Assembly (NCBI RefSeq): GCF_008086115.1
Contig: NZ_VSIY01000005.1
Location: 124,001-188,000 of the forward strand
Length of the DNA: 64,000 nucleotides
Source of the DNA: Maritimibacter fusiformis
GTDB taxonomy: Bacteria > Pseudomonadota > Alphaproteobacteria > Rhodobacterales > Rhodobacteraceae
Direction: 5' to 3'
Part shown: piece after piece, positions 18,319 to 28,260 of the stretch
Layout: every line of letters begins with the position of its first letter
How positions within the stretch are numbered: position 1 is the stretch's first letter
The notes under the pieces: model-generated
Database searches by the model: none
The model's input: only the letters and a program-made list of their open reading frames with translations
What the model was told of the DNA's origin: nothing
Position numbers and translations under genes: made by a program

Positions 18319-18693
18319 ATGATCGCCTTTGTCAAACGCCTCTGGGCCGCAGCCCCGGTCGCCACGCTGGTGCTTGGGCTGGCGCTGACTGCCGCCGGGC
18401 TGTTCGCGGTGCGCGGGGTGGCGTTTTGGGTCTACTGGAGCGACCCGGCCCGCCATGAACAGGCGATCGAGCCGTGGATGACCCCGGGCTATATCGCGCA
18501 TTCCTGGCGCGTCCCGAGAGGCGTGGTGATCGAGGCGCTCGACGCACCGGTGCCGCCGCCCGACGGGCCGATCAACCTCGACGAACTGGCCGCGCTGCGC
18601 GGGGTCACGGTCGACGACCTGATCGCCGAGGCCGAGGCCGCCATTGCCGCATGGCGCGCCGCCCATCCCGACCTGGACGGGGGCGGAAGATGA
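18319..18693 (+). CDS. Hypothetical single-span membrane protein
   Basis: 124-residue protein with one clear membrane segment (AAPVATLVLGLALTAAGLFAV, about residues 10-30) followed by a short soluble domain with a tryptophan- and proline-rich stretch and a C-terminal helical, acidic region (DELAALRGVTVDDLIAEAEAAI). I do not recognise a family. Its stop overlaps the DedA start (ATGA, 18690-18693), so the two are translationally coupled, suggesting a shared membrane-related role. Confidence 0.75.
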   Translation: MIAFVKRLWAAAPVATLVLGLALTAAGLFAVRGVAFWVYWSDPARHEQAIEPWMTPGYIAHSWRVPRGVVIEALDAPVPPPDGPINLDELAALRGVTVDDLIAEAEAAIAAWRAAHPDLDGGGR

Positions 18694-19310
18694 GCGAAAC
18701 CATCTTCAGCCTGATCACCGATTACGGACCCATCGCGATCTTCGTCTCGGCGTTTCTGTCGTGCCTGGCGCTGCCGATCCCGACATCTCTGATGATGCTG
18801 ACCGGCGGGGCCTTCGTCGCCACGGCCGACCTCGACCTCTTGCCGGTGGTGCAGGCGGCCTTGTCCGGCGCGGTGATCGGCGATCAGGCGGGGTTCCTGA
18901 TCGGACGCTTCGGTGGCACCCCGGTGCTCGAACGCCTGGCACGCGCGCCCGCCCGTCGCGCCGTGCTCGACCGGGCCCGCGCGCTGGTCGACCGGCATGG
19001 CGGCCTTGGCGTGTTCTTCTCGACCTGGGCGATCGCGCCGCTGGGGCCGTGGGTGAACTTCGCCGCCGGGGCCACCGGGCTGGGCTGGCTGCGGTTCACC
19101 ATCGCCGACGTGCTGGGCGAGGTCATCTGGGTCTCGCTCTACGTCGGGCTTGGGTATGGCTTTGCCGCCAATGTCGCGGCGGTGGCCGAGGCGATGGGCG
19201 ACCTGATGGGGCTTCTGGCCGCGCTGGCGGTCGCCGCGGCGGCGGCCCTGTGGATTCGGGCCGTCCTCAAGGCGCAAAGGGCGCGACACCCGGCACAGGA
19301 CCACCGTTGA
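18690..19310 (+). CDS. DedA family (VTT-domain) membrane protein
   Basis: DedA proteins are inner-membrane transporters or flippases; several family members move undecaprenyl phosphate or phosphatidylethanolamine. The 206-residue product shows the family pattern: an N-terminal re-entrant segment with ALPIPTSLMMLTGGAF (about residues 28-44), a central GDQAGFLIGRFGG motif (about 71-83), and FFSTWAIAPLGPWVNFAAGAT near 109-129. Four or more hydrophobic stretches are visible. It follows the small membrane protein with a 4-bp overlap and precedes the M48 protease on the same strand. Confidence 0.87.
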   Translation: MSETIFSLITDYGPIAIFVSAFLSCLALPIPTSLMMLTGGAFVATADLDLLPVVQAALSGAVIGDQAGFLIGRFGGTPVLERLARAPARRAVLDRARALVDRHGGLGVFFSTWAIAPLGPWVNFAAGATGLGWLRFTIADVLGEVIWVSLYVGLGYGFAANVAAVAEAMGDLMGLLAALAVAAAAALWIRAVLKAQRARHPAQDHR

Positions 19311-19361
19311 TCACGGATATCGCCCCTTCCCCCCACCGCCTGCGCACCCCATATTGCGCCC

Positions 19362-20051
19362 ATGTTGAAGTTCACCCCGATCCTTCTGGCGATCCTCTAT
19401 GCACTGGCGATGTATCGCTTTTCCGCCTGGCGGCTGGGCCACGAGTTGGACGCGAAATCGACCGAGCTGGCCGACCCCACGCTCAAGCGCCTGACCGACC
19501 GCATGGCCGAGGCGCTCGACGTGGCGCGCATCCGGGTGAACATCTACGAGGTCGAGCCGGTCAACGGGCTGGCCGCACCCGACGGGCGCATTTTCATCAC
19601 CCGGGGCTTTTACAACCAGTATCGCCAGGGCGCGGTCACTGCCGAGGAACTGGCCAGCGTCATCGCGCATGAATTGGGCCATGTCGCGTTGGGCCATTCG
19701 CGCCGGCGGATGATCGACTTTTCCGGCCAGAACGCGCTGCGCACGGCGCTGGCGATGGTGCTGTCGCGCTTTCTGCCGGGGTTTGGCGTGGCCGTGGCCA
19801 ATGCGCTGACCTCGCTTCTGGCCGCCCGGCTGAGCCGCTCGGACGAATACGAGGCCGACGCCTATGCCAGCGCGCTGCTGGTCAAGGCGGGCATCGGAAC
19901 GGGACCGCAGAAGTCGCTGTTCTCCAAGCTCGAATCGCTCACCGCGGCGCGCGGCGCGATGCCCGCCTGGTTCATGTCGCACCCCAAGAAGGACGAACGC
20001 ATCGCCGCGATCGAGGCCAACGAAGGCAAGTGGGGCATCGGGCGCGACTAA
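19362..20051 (+). CDS. M48 family metalloprotease
   Basis: Zinc-dependent membrane-associated protease of the HtpX/Ste24 group, likely acting on misfolded envelope proteins. The 229-residue protein has an N-terminal hydrophobic segment (residues 4-18), the zinc site HELGH (about residues 102-106) and the third ligand region SDEYEADAYA (about 162-171). It is shorter than HtpX (about 290) and lacks the second pair of N-terminal helices, so it is better described as an M48 peptidase than as htpX. Upstream is the DedA gene, downstream a tRNA gene. Confidence 0.87.
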   Translation: MLKFTPILLAILYALAMYRFSAWRLGHELDAKSTELADPTLKRLTDRMAEALDVARIRVNIYEVEPVNGLAAPDGRIFITRGFYNQYRQGAVTAEELASVIAHELGHVALGHSRRRMIDFSGQNALRTALAMVLSRFLPGFGVAVANALTSLLAARLSRSDEYEADAYASALLVKAGIGTGPQKSLFSKLESLTAARGAMPAWFMSHPKKDERIAAIEANEGKWGIGRD

Positions 20052-20075
20052 GACACGCCGAGGCCTTCCAACCGC

Positions 20076-20104
20076 TTGACGCCGCCCGCGCCAATCCGTA
20101 TCTG
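20076..20104 (+). promoter_or_regulatory. Promoter of tRNA-Gly
   Basis: TTGACG at 20076-20081 and TATCTG at 20099-20104 are separated by 17 bp, close to the sigma-70 consensus. The -10 ends 12 bp before the first tRNA base, which is the spacing expected for a stable-RNA promoter. Confidence 0.7.
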
Positions 20105-20116
20105 ATGCCTCGCAAG

Positions 20117-20190
20117 GCGGGTGTAGCTCAATGGTAGAGCAGGAGCTTCCCAAGCTTAAGACGAGGGTTCGATTCCCTTCACCCGCTCCA
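20117..20190 (+). tRNA. tRNA-Gly (anticodon CCC)
   Basis: Complete 74-base cloverleaf including encoded CCA. Acceptor stem GCGGGTG pairs with CACCCGC, the D arm is GCTC-AATGGTA-GAGC, the anticodon loop is TTCCCAA giving anticodon CCC (reads GGG), and the T arm is GAGGG-TTCGATT-CCCTT. The anticodon stem has a G-A mismatch at its outer pair, which occurs in related tRNAs. No terminator with a T-run follows closely. Confidence 0.95.
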
Positions 20191-20211
20191 GGCCTCCCGA
20201 ACCGTCCCCGA

Positions 20212-21720
20212 TCAATTCCCCGAGGTCTTGGCGAACACGCCGGCGGTTTCGGCGGCCATGCGGATGGCGCGGGATTTGTTGACGGTTTCCTCGAACTCGG
20301 CCTCGGGGTCTGAATCGTAGACCACGCCGCCGCCCGCCTGGATGTAGAGCACCTGGTCCTTGACCACTGCGGTTCGCAACGCGATGCACATGTCCATGTC
20401 GCCGTTGGCCGCGAAATAGCCAACGCCGCCGCCGTAGACGCCGCGTTTTTCCGGCTCGAGCTCGTCGATGATCTCCATCGCCCGCACCTTGGGCGCACCC
20501 GACACCGTGCCGGCCGGCAGCCCCGCCAGAAGCGCCGACAGCGCATCGTGTTCCTCGGACAACTCGCCCACCACGTTGGAGACGATGTGCATCACGTGGC
20601 TGTAACGCTCGACGATGAATTCCTCGGTCGGGCGCACCGTGCCGATCCTGGCCACCCGCCCGACATCGTTGCGCCCGAGGTCGAGCAGCATCAGGTGTTC
20701 GGCCAGTTCCTTCTTGTCCGACAAAAGGTCGTCTTCCATCGCGCGGTCCTGTTCGGGCGTCGCGCCGCGTGGGCGGGTGCCGGCGATCGGACGAATCGTC
20801 ACCTCGCGGCCAAACACCCGCACCAGGATTTCCGGGCTGGCCCCGACCACCTGGAAGCCGCCGAAGTTGAAATAGAACATGAAGGGCGACGGGTTGGTGC
20901 GCCTAAGCGAGCGGTAGAGCGCGAAGGGTGGCAGGGAGAACTCCTGGCTCCAGCGCTGGCTGGGCACCACCTGAAAGATGTCGCCGGCGCGGATATAGTC
21001 CTTGGCCTTCTCGACCGCGGCGAGATAGTCGGGCTTGGAAAAGTTCGACACCATCGGCGGGGCCGCTTCGGCCTCGCCCAGGTCGTGGGTGGTGGCGGGC
21101 TGGCGTTCCAGATCGCGCAGCGCATCCATCACCCGCTCGGCCGACTGCGCATAGGCGGCGCGCGCCGACAGGCCCGAGGACTGGAAGGCGGGCGACACCA
21201 GGATCACCTCGCCCTTCACGCCGTCCAGCACCGCCACCACCGAGGGGCGCATCATCAGCGCGTCGGGCAGGCCCAGCGGGTCGGGGTTCACATTGGGCAG
21301 ATGCTCGACCAGCCGGATCATGTCGTAGCCGAGATAGCCAAACAGGCCCGCCGAGGCCGGTGGCAGGTCGGCGGGCAGGTCGATGCGGCTTTCGGCCAGA
21401 ACGGCGCGCAGGGCGGTCAGGGGGTCGCCGTCCATCGGCTCGAAGGCGTCGGGGTCGAACCGCGCCTGCCGGTTGATGCGGCTCTCGGTGCCGCGGCAAT
21501 CCCAGACCAGATCGGGCTTCATCCCGACGATCGAATAGCGCCCGCGCACCTCGCCGCCGGTGACGCTTTCCAGGATGAAGCTGTCCTTGCGCGCGCCAGT
21601 CAGTTTCAGCATCAGCGACACCGGCGTGTCGAGGTCGGCAGCCAGCCTGGTATAGACCACCTGGTTCAGGCCCTTGGCCCAGCCGGTTTCGAATTCCTCG
21701 AACGAGGGGGTAAGCGCCAC
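20212..21720 (-). CDS. trpE: Anthranilate synthase component I
   Basis: Converts chorismate to anthranilate with the glutaminase subunit TrpG, the first committed step of tryptophan synthesis. The 502-residue length matches the family. The N-terminal feedback region reads ILESVTGGE (variant of the LLES tryptophan-binding motif, about residues 50-58). The chorismate-binding domain includes GTRPRGATPEQD (about 318-329), LGRNDVGRVA and PAGTVSGAPKVRAMEIIDELE. ppiD ends 8 bp upstream on the same strand, so the pair is likely co-transcribed. trpG, trpD and trpC are not downstream here; a tRNA and plus-strand genes follow. Confidence 0.97.
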   Translation of the reverse strand: MALTPSFEEFETGWAKGLNQVVYTRLAADLDTPVSLMLKLTGARKDSFILESVTGGEVRGRYSIVGMKPDLVWDCRGTESRINRQARFDPDAFEPMDGDPLTALRAVLAESRIDLPADLPPASAGLFGYLGYDMIRLVEHLPNVNPDPLGLPDALMMRPSVVAVLDGVKGEVILVSPAFQSSGLSARAAYAQSAERVMDALRDLERQPATTHDLGEAEAAPPMVSNFSKPDYLAAVEKAKDYIRAGDIFQVVPSQRWSQEFSLPPFALYRSLRRTNPSPFMFYFNFGGFQVVGASPEILVRVFGREVTIRPIAGTRPRGATPEQDRAMEDDLLSDKKELAEHLMLLDLGRNDVGRVARIGTVRPTEEFIVERYSHVMHIVSNVVGELSEEHDALSALLAGLPAGTVSGAPKVRAMEIIDELEPEKRGVYGGGVGYFAANGDMDMCIALRTAVVKDQVLYIQAGGGVVYDSDPEAEFEETVNKSRAIRMAAETAGVFAKTSGN

Positions 21721-21728
21721 GGTCTACC

Positions 21729-23567
21729 TCACGGGAAGTTGGCGTTGACGGCGTTGATCACGCCCTGATCCAGCGTGATGCCGGCGCGGTTTTCCAGTTC
21801 CGCCGCGAAGGCCGATTGCAGGTCGAGCGCCATTTGCTGCGAGATCTGCTGGCTGAAATTCGCCTTGATCGCACGGGCCTCCGCCGCTTCCTGATCGGGC
21901 GCGTTGACCGCGTCGAGATGCACCAGAAACGCGCCCTCGTCGCCCGACACCACCTGCCAGCCGTCCGGCGCCATCTCGAACACCGTCCGCATCAGCGCGG
22001 GCGGGGTGCCGTCGATGAAGGCGTCGCGGCTCATCGCGGTTTCGATCACCTCGGTCAGCCCGAGGCTGGCCGGGGTTTCGCCGCCTTCGATCTCGTCCAG
22101 CATCGCCTCGGCGCGCGCCAGCACCTGCCGCCGGGTTTCGGCGGCCTGCCAGGCCGCAATGGCCTCATCGCGCACCTCGTCGAGCGGTTGCAGACGGGGC
22201 GCCACGACCTCGTCGAGGCGCAGCGCAAAGACGCCGCCGTCCGACAGTTCAATGACTTCGGGATAGTCGTCCTCGGTGACCGCCGCGGCAGCGGCGCGGA
22301 AGCTGTCATAAGCCGCGATGCCCTCGTCGCTGCCGGGCGTCCAGTCGATCGTTTGCAGACGCAGGCCATGATTGCCGGCCAGATCCTCGATCGTGGCGCC
22401 GCCGGCGAGGTCATCGTCCAGCGTCGGCACCAGGTCGTCGACCAGCCGGCGCGCGGCGTCGGCGGCATAATCGCCCTTCAACTCTTCGCTTGCCTCTTCG
22501 AAACTGGTCTCGCGCGCCGCCAGGATCGCGTTCATGCGAATGAGCGCCGGGCCAAGGCTGGTTTCGACCGGGCCGACGATGCCGGGTTCGCTCAGCGCGA
22601 AGACCTCGGGCCCGGCCGCCCCCAGTTCGTCCTCGGTCACGTCGCCCAGGTCGATGTCGGACAGGTCGAGATCACGTTCGGCCACAAGGTCTTCGAAGCT
22701 GGCGTCGCCAGCCGCCAGCCGATCCGCCGCCGCCTGCGCCTCGGTATCGGAGCCGAACACCAGACGCTCGACCAGACGGCGTTCGGGAACCACGAATTCC
22801 TCGATGCGCTGGTCATAAAGCGCGCGCAACTCCTCGTCCGAGACCTCGATGCGGTCGATCATGTCCTCGGGCGCGGCCCAGGCATAGGTGATCTTGCGGA
22901 TCTCGGGCGTGGTGAAAAGCTCGGGGTTTTCATCGTAGAAAGCCTGCAAGGTCTCGTCGTCGGGCAGGCCGACCGGGGTGTCGAGCACGCTGGCATCGAC
23001 CCGCGCCCAGGTGAAATCGCGCGTCTCGCGCGCCCAGGCGAACAGCGTGTCGGTGTAGACCGCCGGCACCGCGATCCCGCTGGACACCGCGCCCTGCAGG
23101 ATGGTGCGGGCGACATCGGCACGCAGGCTGGCCTCGAATTCCGCCACGGTCAGCCCGGATTGCTGCAGGGCGAAATCATACATTTCGCGGTCGAACTTGC
23201 CGTCGACGCCCTGAAACGCCTCGATCTCCTTGATCTGGCGCGCGATCTCGGCGTCACCGACCGACAGGCCCAACCGTCCGGTCTCGTTCTCGAAGGCTGC
23301 CTGGGCAATCACCCGGTCAAGCACGGCCTGGTCCAGCCCGAACATCTTCGCCTGTGCAAAGGTCAGGTTCTGGCCATACTGCGCCTCGAACGCCTGCATC
23401 TCGGCGCGCAACTCGCGGAAATAGCGGTTCGCGTCGATCTCGGTGTCGCCGACCTTGCCGATCGACGTGGCCGAGCCGCCGAAGTTGAACGAGCCGAACC
23501 CGACCAGACCGACAAGGACCATGCCCATGATGATCCAGACGAAAATGCGCGAAACCTTGGTCGCCAT
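21729..23567 (-). CDS. PpiD-like periplasmic folding factor (SurA_N/parvulin)
   Basis: Membrane-anchored periplasmic chaperone with SurA-like N-terminal domain, expected to help newly secreted proteins fold. The start at 23567 gives a short cytoplasmic tail, a single membrane segment (IFVWIIMGMVLVGLVGFGSF, about residues 8-27), a SurA_N-type domain (about 35-200) and a parvulin-like region (about 250-380) whose catalytic residues are not well kept. 612 residues agrees with PpiD. An open frame upstream to 23786 runs through the tRNA gene and is not coding. It is followed by trpE after 8 bp, an arrangement seen in related bacteria. Confidence 0.88.
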   Translation of the reverse strand: MATKVSRIFVWIIMGMVLVGLVGFGSFNFGGSATSIGKVGDTEIDANRYFRELRAEMQAFEAQYGQNLTFAQAKMFGLDQAVLDRVIAQAAFENETGRLGLSVGDAEIARQIKEIEAFQGVDGKFDREMYDFALQQSGLTVAEFEASLRADVARTILQGAVSSGIAVPAVYTDTLFAWARETRDFTWARVDASVLDTPVGLPDDETLQAFYDENPELFTTPEIRKITYAWAAPEDMIDRIEVSDEELRALYDQRIEEFVVPERRLVERLVFGSDTEAQAAADRLAAGDASFEDLVAERDLDLSDIDLGDVTEDELGAAGPEVFALSEPGIVGPVETSLGPALIRMNAILAARETSFEEASEELKGDYAADAARRLVDDLVPTLDDDLAGGATIEDLAGNHGLRLQTIDWTPGSDEGIAAYDSFRAAAAAVTEDDYPEVIELSDGGVFALRLDEVVAPRLQPLDEVRDEAIAAWQAAETRRQVLARAEAMLDEIEGGETPASLGLTEVIETAMSRDAFIDGTPPALMRTVFEMAPDGWQVVSGDEGAFLVHLDAVNAPDQEAAEARAIKANFSQQISQQMALDLQSAFAAELENRAGITLDQGVINAVNANFP

Positions 23568-23752
23568 GAAATGCCTGCCCCTTTGGAATACGTCACCGGG
23601 TTTTAGGCATTCGACGCGGGAAAGCCAACAGGGGATTGGCGTCGGCGGCGGGTGGGATCGCAGGCTTGCACCACGTCGCGGCGGCGCCCGCATGACGCCT
23701 CTGCCCCGCGCATAGAGCCAGGGCGTGATGCCGAAGCGCTCGCGATGCAGTC

Positions 23753-23829
23753 TGGTAGGCCCGGAGGGACTCGAACCCCCAACCAAGGCGTTATGAGCGC
23801 CCTGCTCTAACCAATTGAGCTACAGGCCC
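23753..23829 (-). tRNA. tRNA-Ile2 (anticodon CAT, lysidine type)
   Basis: 77-base cloverleaf with encoded CCA on the minus strand. The acceptor stem GGGCCTG pairs with CGGGCCT (one G-T), the D arm is of GCTC..GAGC type, the anticodon loop is CTCATAA giving CAT, and the T loop is TTCGAGT. CAT can be elongator Met or Ile2. The first bases and the variable region TTGGTTG look more like Ile2, in which the C is converted to lysidine by TilS, but the choice between the two is an inference. Confidence 0.9.
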
Positions 23830-23839
23830 ACCTGGGTGT

Positions 23840-23867
23840 GAATTAGCAGGATCGTCGGAGGGGTCAA
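23840..23867 (-). promoter_or_regulatory. Promoter of tRNA-Ile2
   Basis: Reading the minus strand, TTGACC (23867-23862) and TAATTC (23845-23840) are 16 bp apart, and the -10 ends 10 bp before the first tRNA base at 23829. Confidence 0.6.
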
Positions 23868-23996
23868 TGGGGCGAGCAACCACGGTGCCGGTTCGGCCCG
23901 GCGGTCTCGGCAGGCTTGATCGGATGCGCGCGGGGTGGTTTTATCACCTCGTCGGGGGTGCCACGGGGGACGCCGCCGGCACACGGGGGACAAGAC

Positions 23997-24263
23997 ATGA
24001 TTGCGAAAAAGACCATTCTGGCGATGTCGCTTGCCGCGGCGCTGGCGATGCCGGTGCCTGGCGTGGCCCAGTCCTACACGCCGGTTTACCCGCCTTCCAG
24101 CAGCGCCGGAGACAATAGCGTTGTAGCCGCGGTCATCCTGACGGCGATGGCGGTGGCACTGGCGGTGATGGCATTCAATGGCAGCACGACGGTGTCGTCG
24201 AAGGGTGGCAAGACCGATCCCTATACCGGGCGCACCACCGGCCCGGTCTTGATGGACTTCTGA
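23997..24263 (+). CDS. Small secreted or membrane protein of unknown function
   Basis: 88 residues starting [18 protein letters not shown], a typical Sec signal peptide with probable cleavage after the second Ala-rich region near PGVAQ (about residue 25). A second hydrophobic stretch ([19 protein letters not shown], about 42-60) may be a membrane anchor, and the short polar tail contains [27 protein letters not shown] lies before the ATG. It is divergent from the tRNA and 80 bp before purM. No family recognised. Confidence 0.7.
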   Translation: MIAKKTILAMSLAAALAMPVPGVAQSYTPVYPPSSSAGDNSVVAAVILTAMAVALAVMAFNGSTTVSSKGGKTDPYTGRTTGPVLMDF

Positions 24264-24342
24264 CGCCCTGCACCCGCACGGCAGACGTGGACTCGGCCCG
24301 GAGCTTGCTCTATCCGGGGGCCGACATGCTTTGGGGGCTGAG

Positions 24343-25376
<1,034 letters not shown>

Positions 25377-25380
<4 letters not shown>

Positions 25381-25970
25381 GCGCACGCGTCGCGATCCTG
25401 ATTTCCGGGTCCGGGTCCAACATGGTGGCCTTGGCCGAAAGCATGGCGGGCGACCACCCGGCGCGACCGGTGCTGGTGGTGTCGAACCGCCCCGAGGCGG
25501 GCGGCCTGGCCAAGGCGCGTGATCTGGGCATCGCGACGGCCGTTGTGGACCACCGGCCGTTTGGCACGGATCGGGCCGCGTTCGAGGCGGCATTGACCGA
25601 ACAACTCGAGGCGCATCGCCCCGATATCCTGTGCCTGGCCGGGTTCATGCGCGTGCTGACGCCGGCGTTCACCTCGCGCTGGGCCGGCAGGATGCTGAAC
25701 ATCCATCCGTCGCTCTTGCCGAAATATCCGGGCCTCGACACCCACGCACGCGCCATCGCGGCGGGCGATACCGAGGCCGGATGCACCGTGCACGAGGTCA
25801 CGGCGGAACTCGACGGCGGCCCGATCCTGGGCCAGGCGCGGGTGCCGGTCCTGCCCGGCGACACGCCCGAGGCGCTGGCCGCGCGCATTCTGCCGTGGGA
25901 GCACCGGCTTTATCCCGCCGTTCTGCGCCGCTTTGCCGAGGACGACCGCCGCCCGGTTTTCCTGCCCTGA
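25377..25970 (+). CDS. purN: Phosphoribosylglycinamide formyltransferase
   Basis: Third step of purine synthesis, transferring a formyl group from 10-formyl-THF to GAR. The 197-residue product starts with a GTG codon that overlaps the purM stop (GTGA). Seen motifs are [10 protein letters not shown] (about residues 6-15), [13 protein letters not shown] (about 84-96), the catalytic-region [19 protein letters not shown] (about 107-125) and [13 protein letters not shown] (about 140-152) with the conserved Asp. Length is normal. Confidence 0.96.
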
Positions 25971-26083
25971 CCTCGCCCGGCGACCCGATCCCGACCGTTT
26001 TCGCCCCGGCACTTTTCATCCCGTGCGAATGCCAGTAGACCGGGGCCGGACGAAGCGCGGGACAACGGAACGAAGATCACCAT

Positions 26084-27244
26084 ATGAACACGATTACGAC
26101 GACCGAGGCATTGGCCGCGTTCTGCGCCGAAGCTGCCGAACACCCCTATGTCACAGTCGACACCGAGTTCCTGCGCGAACGCACCTATTACTCCATCCTT
26201 TGCCTGATCCAGCTCGCTTATCCCGGCAACGGCGACGAGAATGCCGTGCTGGTCGATCCGATGGCCGACACCCTGTCGCTCGACCCGCTCTATGACCTGT
26301 TTCGCGACGAGAGCGTGGTCAAGGTGTTCCACGCCGCGCGCCAGGATCTCGAGATTTTCGCGGTCGACGCGGGCGTGATCCCGAAACCGTTGTTCGACAC
26401 CCAGGTGGCGGCAATGGTCTGCGGGCACGGCGACCAGGTCGGCTACGAGACGCTGGTGCGCAAGGTGGCGCGCGCGAGCCTCGACAAGTCGTCGCGCTTT
26501 ACCGACTGGTCGCGCCGGCCGCTGACCGATGCGCAGAAGAAATACGCGCTGGGCGATGTGACGCATCTGCGCAAGATCTACGAGGTGTTGGCGGCCGAGC
26601 TGGAACGCACCGGGCGCGGCGCCTGGGTCGAGGAGGAGCTGGCGGTTCTGACCGATCCCGAGACCTATCGCACCCGTCCCAGCGAGGCCTGGCAACGGAT
26701 CAAGACGCGCAGCAATTCCGGCCGCTTCCTTGCCATCGTCAAGGAACTCGCGCGGTTTCGCGAAGGCTATGCCCAGTCGCGCAACATCCCGCGCAACCGG
26801 GTGATGAAGGACGAGGCGCTGCTTGAACTGGCCTCGACCAAGCCCACCGACATGAAAGACCTGGGCCGCTCGCGGCTGCTGCTGCGCGAGGCGCGGCGCG
26901 GCGAGGTGGCCGAAGGCATCCTTTCCGCCGTCAAGGCCGGGCTCGAGACCCCCGAGGACGCCCTGCCCGAAGTGCCCAAGAACGGCAACGACAAGCTGCA
27001 GGTGAACCCGGCGCTGGCCGATCTGCTTCGGGTGCTTCTCAAGGCGCGGTCCGAAGAGACCGGGGTGGCGCAAAAGCTGATCGCTTCGGCGTCGGATCTC
27101 GACGCGCTTGCGGGCGGGCGGCGCAATGTCGCCGCGCTCAGGGGTTGGCGCGCCGAGGTGTTCGGAAACGACGCGGTGCGGCTGTGCGAGGGCAAGATCG
27201 GCCTGGCCGCGAATGGCCAGAAAGTCCGCGTGATCGAGGTCTGA
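26084..27244 (+). CDS. rnd: Ribonuclease D
   Basis: 3'-5' exoribonuclease of the DEDDy family that trims tRNA precursors and other stable RNA. Exonuclease motifs are VDTEFLRE (about residues 25-32), HAARQDLEIF (about 82-91) and YALGDVTHLRKIYE with the YxxxD signature (about 152-165). The HRDC domain lies near residues 210-290 (VKELARFREGYAQSRNIPRNR). The 386-residue length matches the family. The gene follows purN by 113 bp and is convergent with the lipoprotein gene. Confidence 0.95.
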   Translation: MNTITTTEALAAFCAEAAEHPYVTVDTEFLRERTYYSILCLIQLAYPGNGDENAVLVDPMADTLSLDPLYDLFRDESVVKVFHAARQDLEIFAVDAGVIPKPLFDTQVAAMVCGHGDQVGYETLVRKVARASLDKSSRFTDWSRRPLTDAQKKYALGDVTHLRKIYEVLAAELERTGRGAWVEEELAVLTDPETYRTRPSEAWQRIKTRSNSGRFLAIVKELARFREGYAQSRNIPRNRVMKDEALLELASTKPTDMKDLGRSRLLLREARRGEVAEGILSAVKAGLETPEDALPEVPKNGNDKLQVNPALADLLRVLLKARSEETGVAQKLIASASDLDALAGGRRNVAALRGWRAEVFGNDAVRLCEGKIGLAANGQKVRVIEV

Positions 27245-27256
27245 GACCGGGGCGCC

Positions 27257-27724
27257 TCAGCGCCGGCCGGTCATGCTGTTGGTCTCGCCGGTCACGCGGA
27301 TCGTGGTCACGTCACGCAGCTTGGCGTTCGAGATGAACTGGGCGACATGCACGGTGCGGGCATAGGGCGTTCCGTCCGGCTGGCGCCAGCGCGGCTCGGA
27401 GATACGGAACACGTAGCTCATCACGCCATTGACCGGCTCGCCATCGTTCTCCGCGACCAGTTCGGCATCCCAATACCCGACGCGCGGCGGCAACCCGGTG
27501 GCATAGACGATCACGCCCGCCGTGGTCTTTTCGAGCCTCAGCGCGGTGACCTGCTGCACCGGGATGCGGAAATCCCGACTGTCGGGATACCCGCCCTCGG
27601 GCGTGAGCGCGACCTCGTCGGGTCCACCCGACCCGAACCAGTTGAGCGGATTGAGGCTGAAGCCGCCCGAACAGGCCGACAAGCCGAGGACGAGGCTGAG
27701 TGCGATGAGAATCCGGGCCGTCAT
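27257..27724 (-). CDS. Hypothetical lipoprotein
   Basis: 155 residues with a lipoprotein signal: MTARILIALSLVLGLSAC has the lipobox LSAC at residues 15-18. The mature part begins with a Gly/Ser-rich linker and a small beta-rich domain (RDFRIPVQQVTALRLEKTTAGVIVYATGLPP). No family recognised. It is convergent with rnd (12 bp between stops) and divergent from sufE. The regular codon usage and the clear signal support a real gene. Confidence 0.78.
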   Translation of the reverse strand: MTARILIALSLVLGLSACSGGFSLNPLNWFGSGGPDEVALTPEGGYPDSRDFRIPVQQVTALRLEKTTAGVIVYATGLPPRVGYWDAELVAENDGEPVNGVMSYVFRISEPRWRQPDGTPYARTVHVAQFISNAKLRDVTTIRVTGETNSMTGRR

Positions 27725-27849
27725 GATCTTCCCCCAAGGTTCTGACTTTGACTAGCCCATAGCGGCGAGTTTGAAAACCCGCATCGTGCGGGGGTCTGGA
27801 CCTTTCGGAGCACTCACCCTAGGTGACAGGGACGAAAACGGAGAGGACC

Positions 27850-28260
27850 ATGGCCACCGAAGCCTTTGAAGAACTTGCCGAGGATTTCGAGTTTCTCGAC
27901 GATTGGGAAGACCGCTATGCGCATGTGATCGAACTGGGCAAGGCGATGCCACCGCTCGAGGACGCGCTCAAGGTGCCCGCGACCAAGGTCGACGGCTGCG
28001 CCAGCCAGGTCTGGCTCATGCCCGAGATCGAGAACGGCACCTTCCGGTTTCGCGGTGATTCCGACGCGCTGATCGTGCGCGGCATCGTGGCGGTGCTGAC
28101 CAGGCTCTACAACGGCGTGCCGGTGGACGAGGTGCCGAAAATCGACGCGGCAGCCGAGCTTGGGCGGCTGGGGCTGCACGAGCACCTGTCGGCGCAACGC
28201 TCCAACGGCCTGCGCGCGATGGTGGAGCGGATCAACAAGCTGGCGCTCGAGGCGGTCTAA
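27850..28260 (+). CDS. sufE: Cysteine desulfuration protein SufE
   Basis: SufE accepts sulfur from a cysteine desulfurase and passes it to the Suf iron-sulfur cluster assembly machinery. The 136-residue product has the active cysteine at about residue 50 in VDGCASQVW and the normal family length. GAGAGGACC precedes the ATG at 27850; an in-frame ATG at 27823 adds nine residues. No other suf genes are adjacent. Its 3' end overlaps the convergent TSUP gene by 4 bp. Confidence 0.92.
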   Translation: MATEAFEELAEDFEFLDDWEDRYAHVIELGKAMPPLEDALKVPATKVDGCASQVWLMPEIENGTFRFRGDSDALIVRGIVAVLTRLYNGVPVDEVPKIDAAAELGRLGLHEHLSAQRSNGLRAMVERINKLALEAV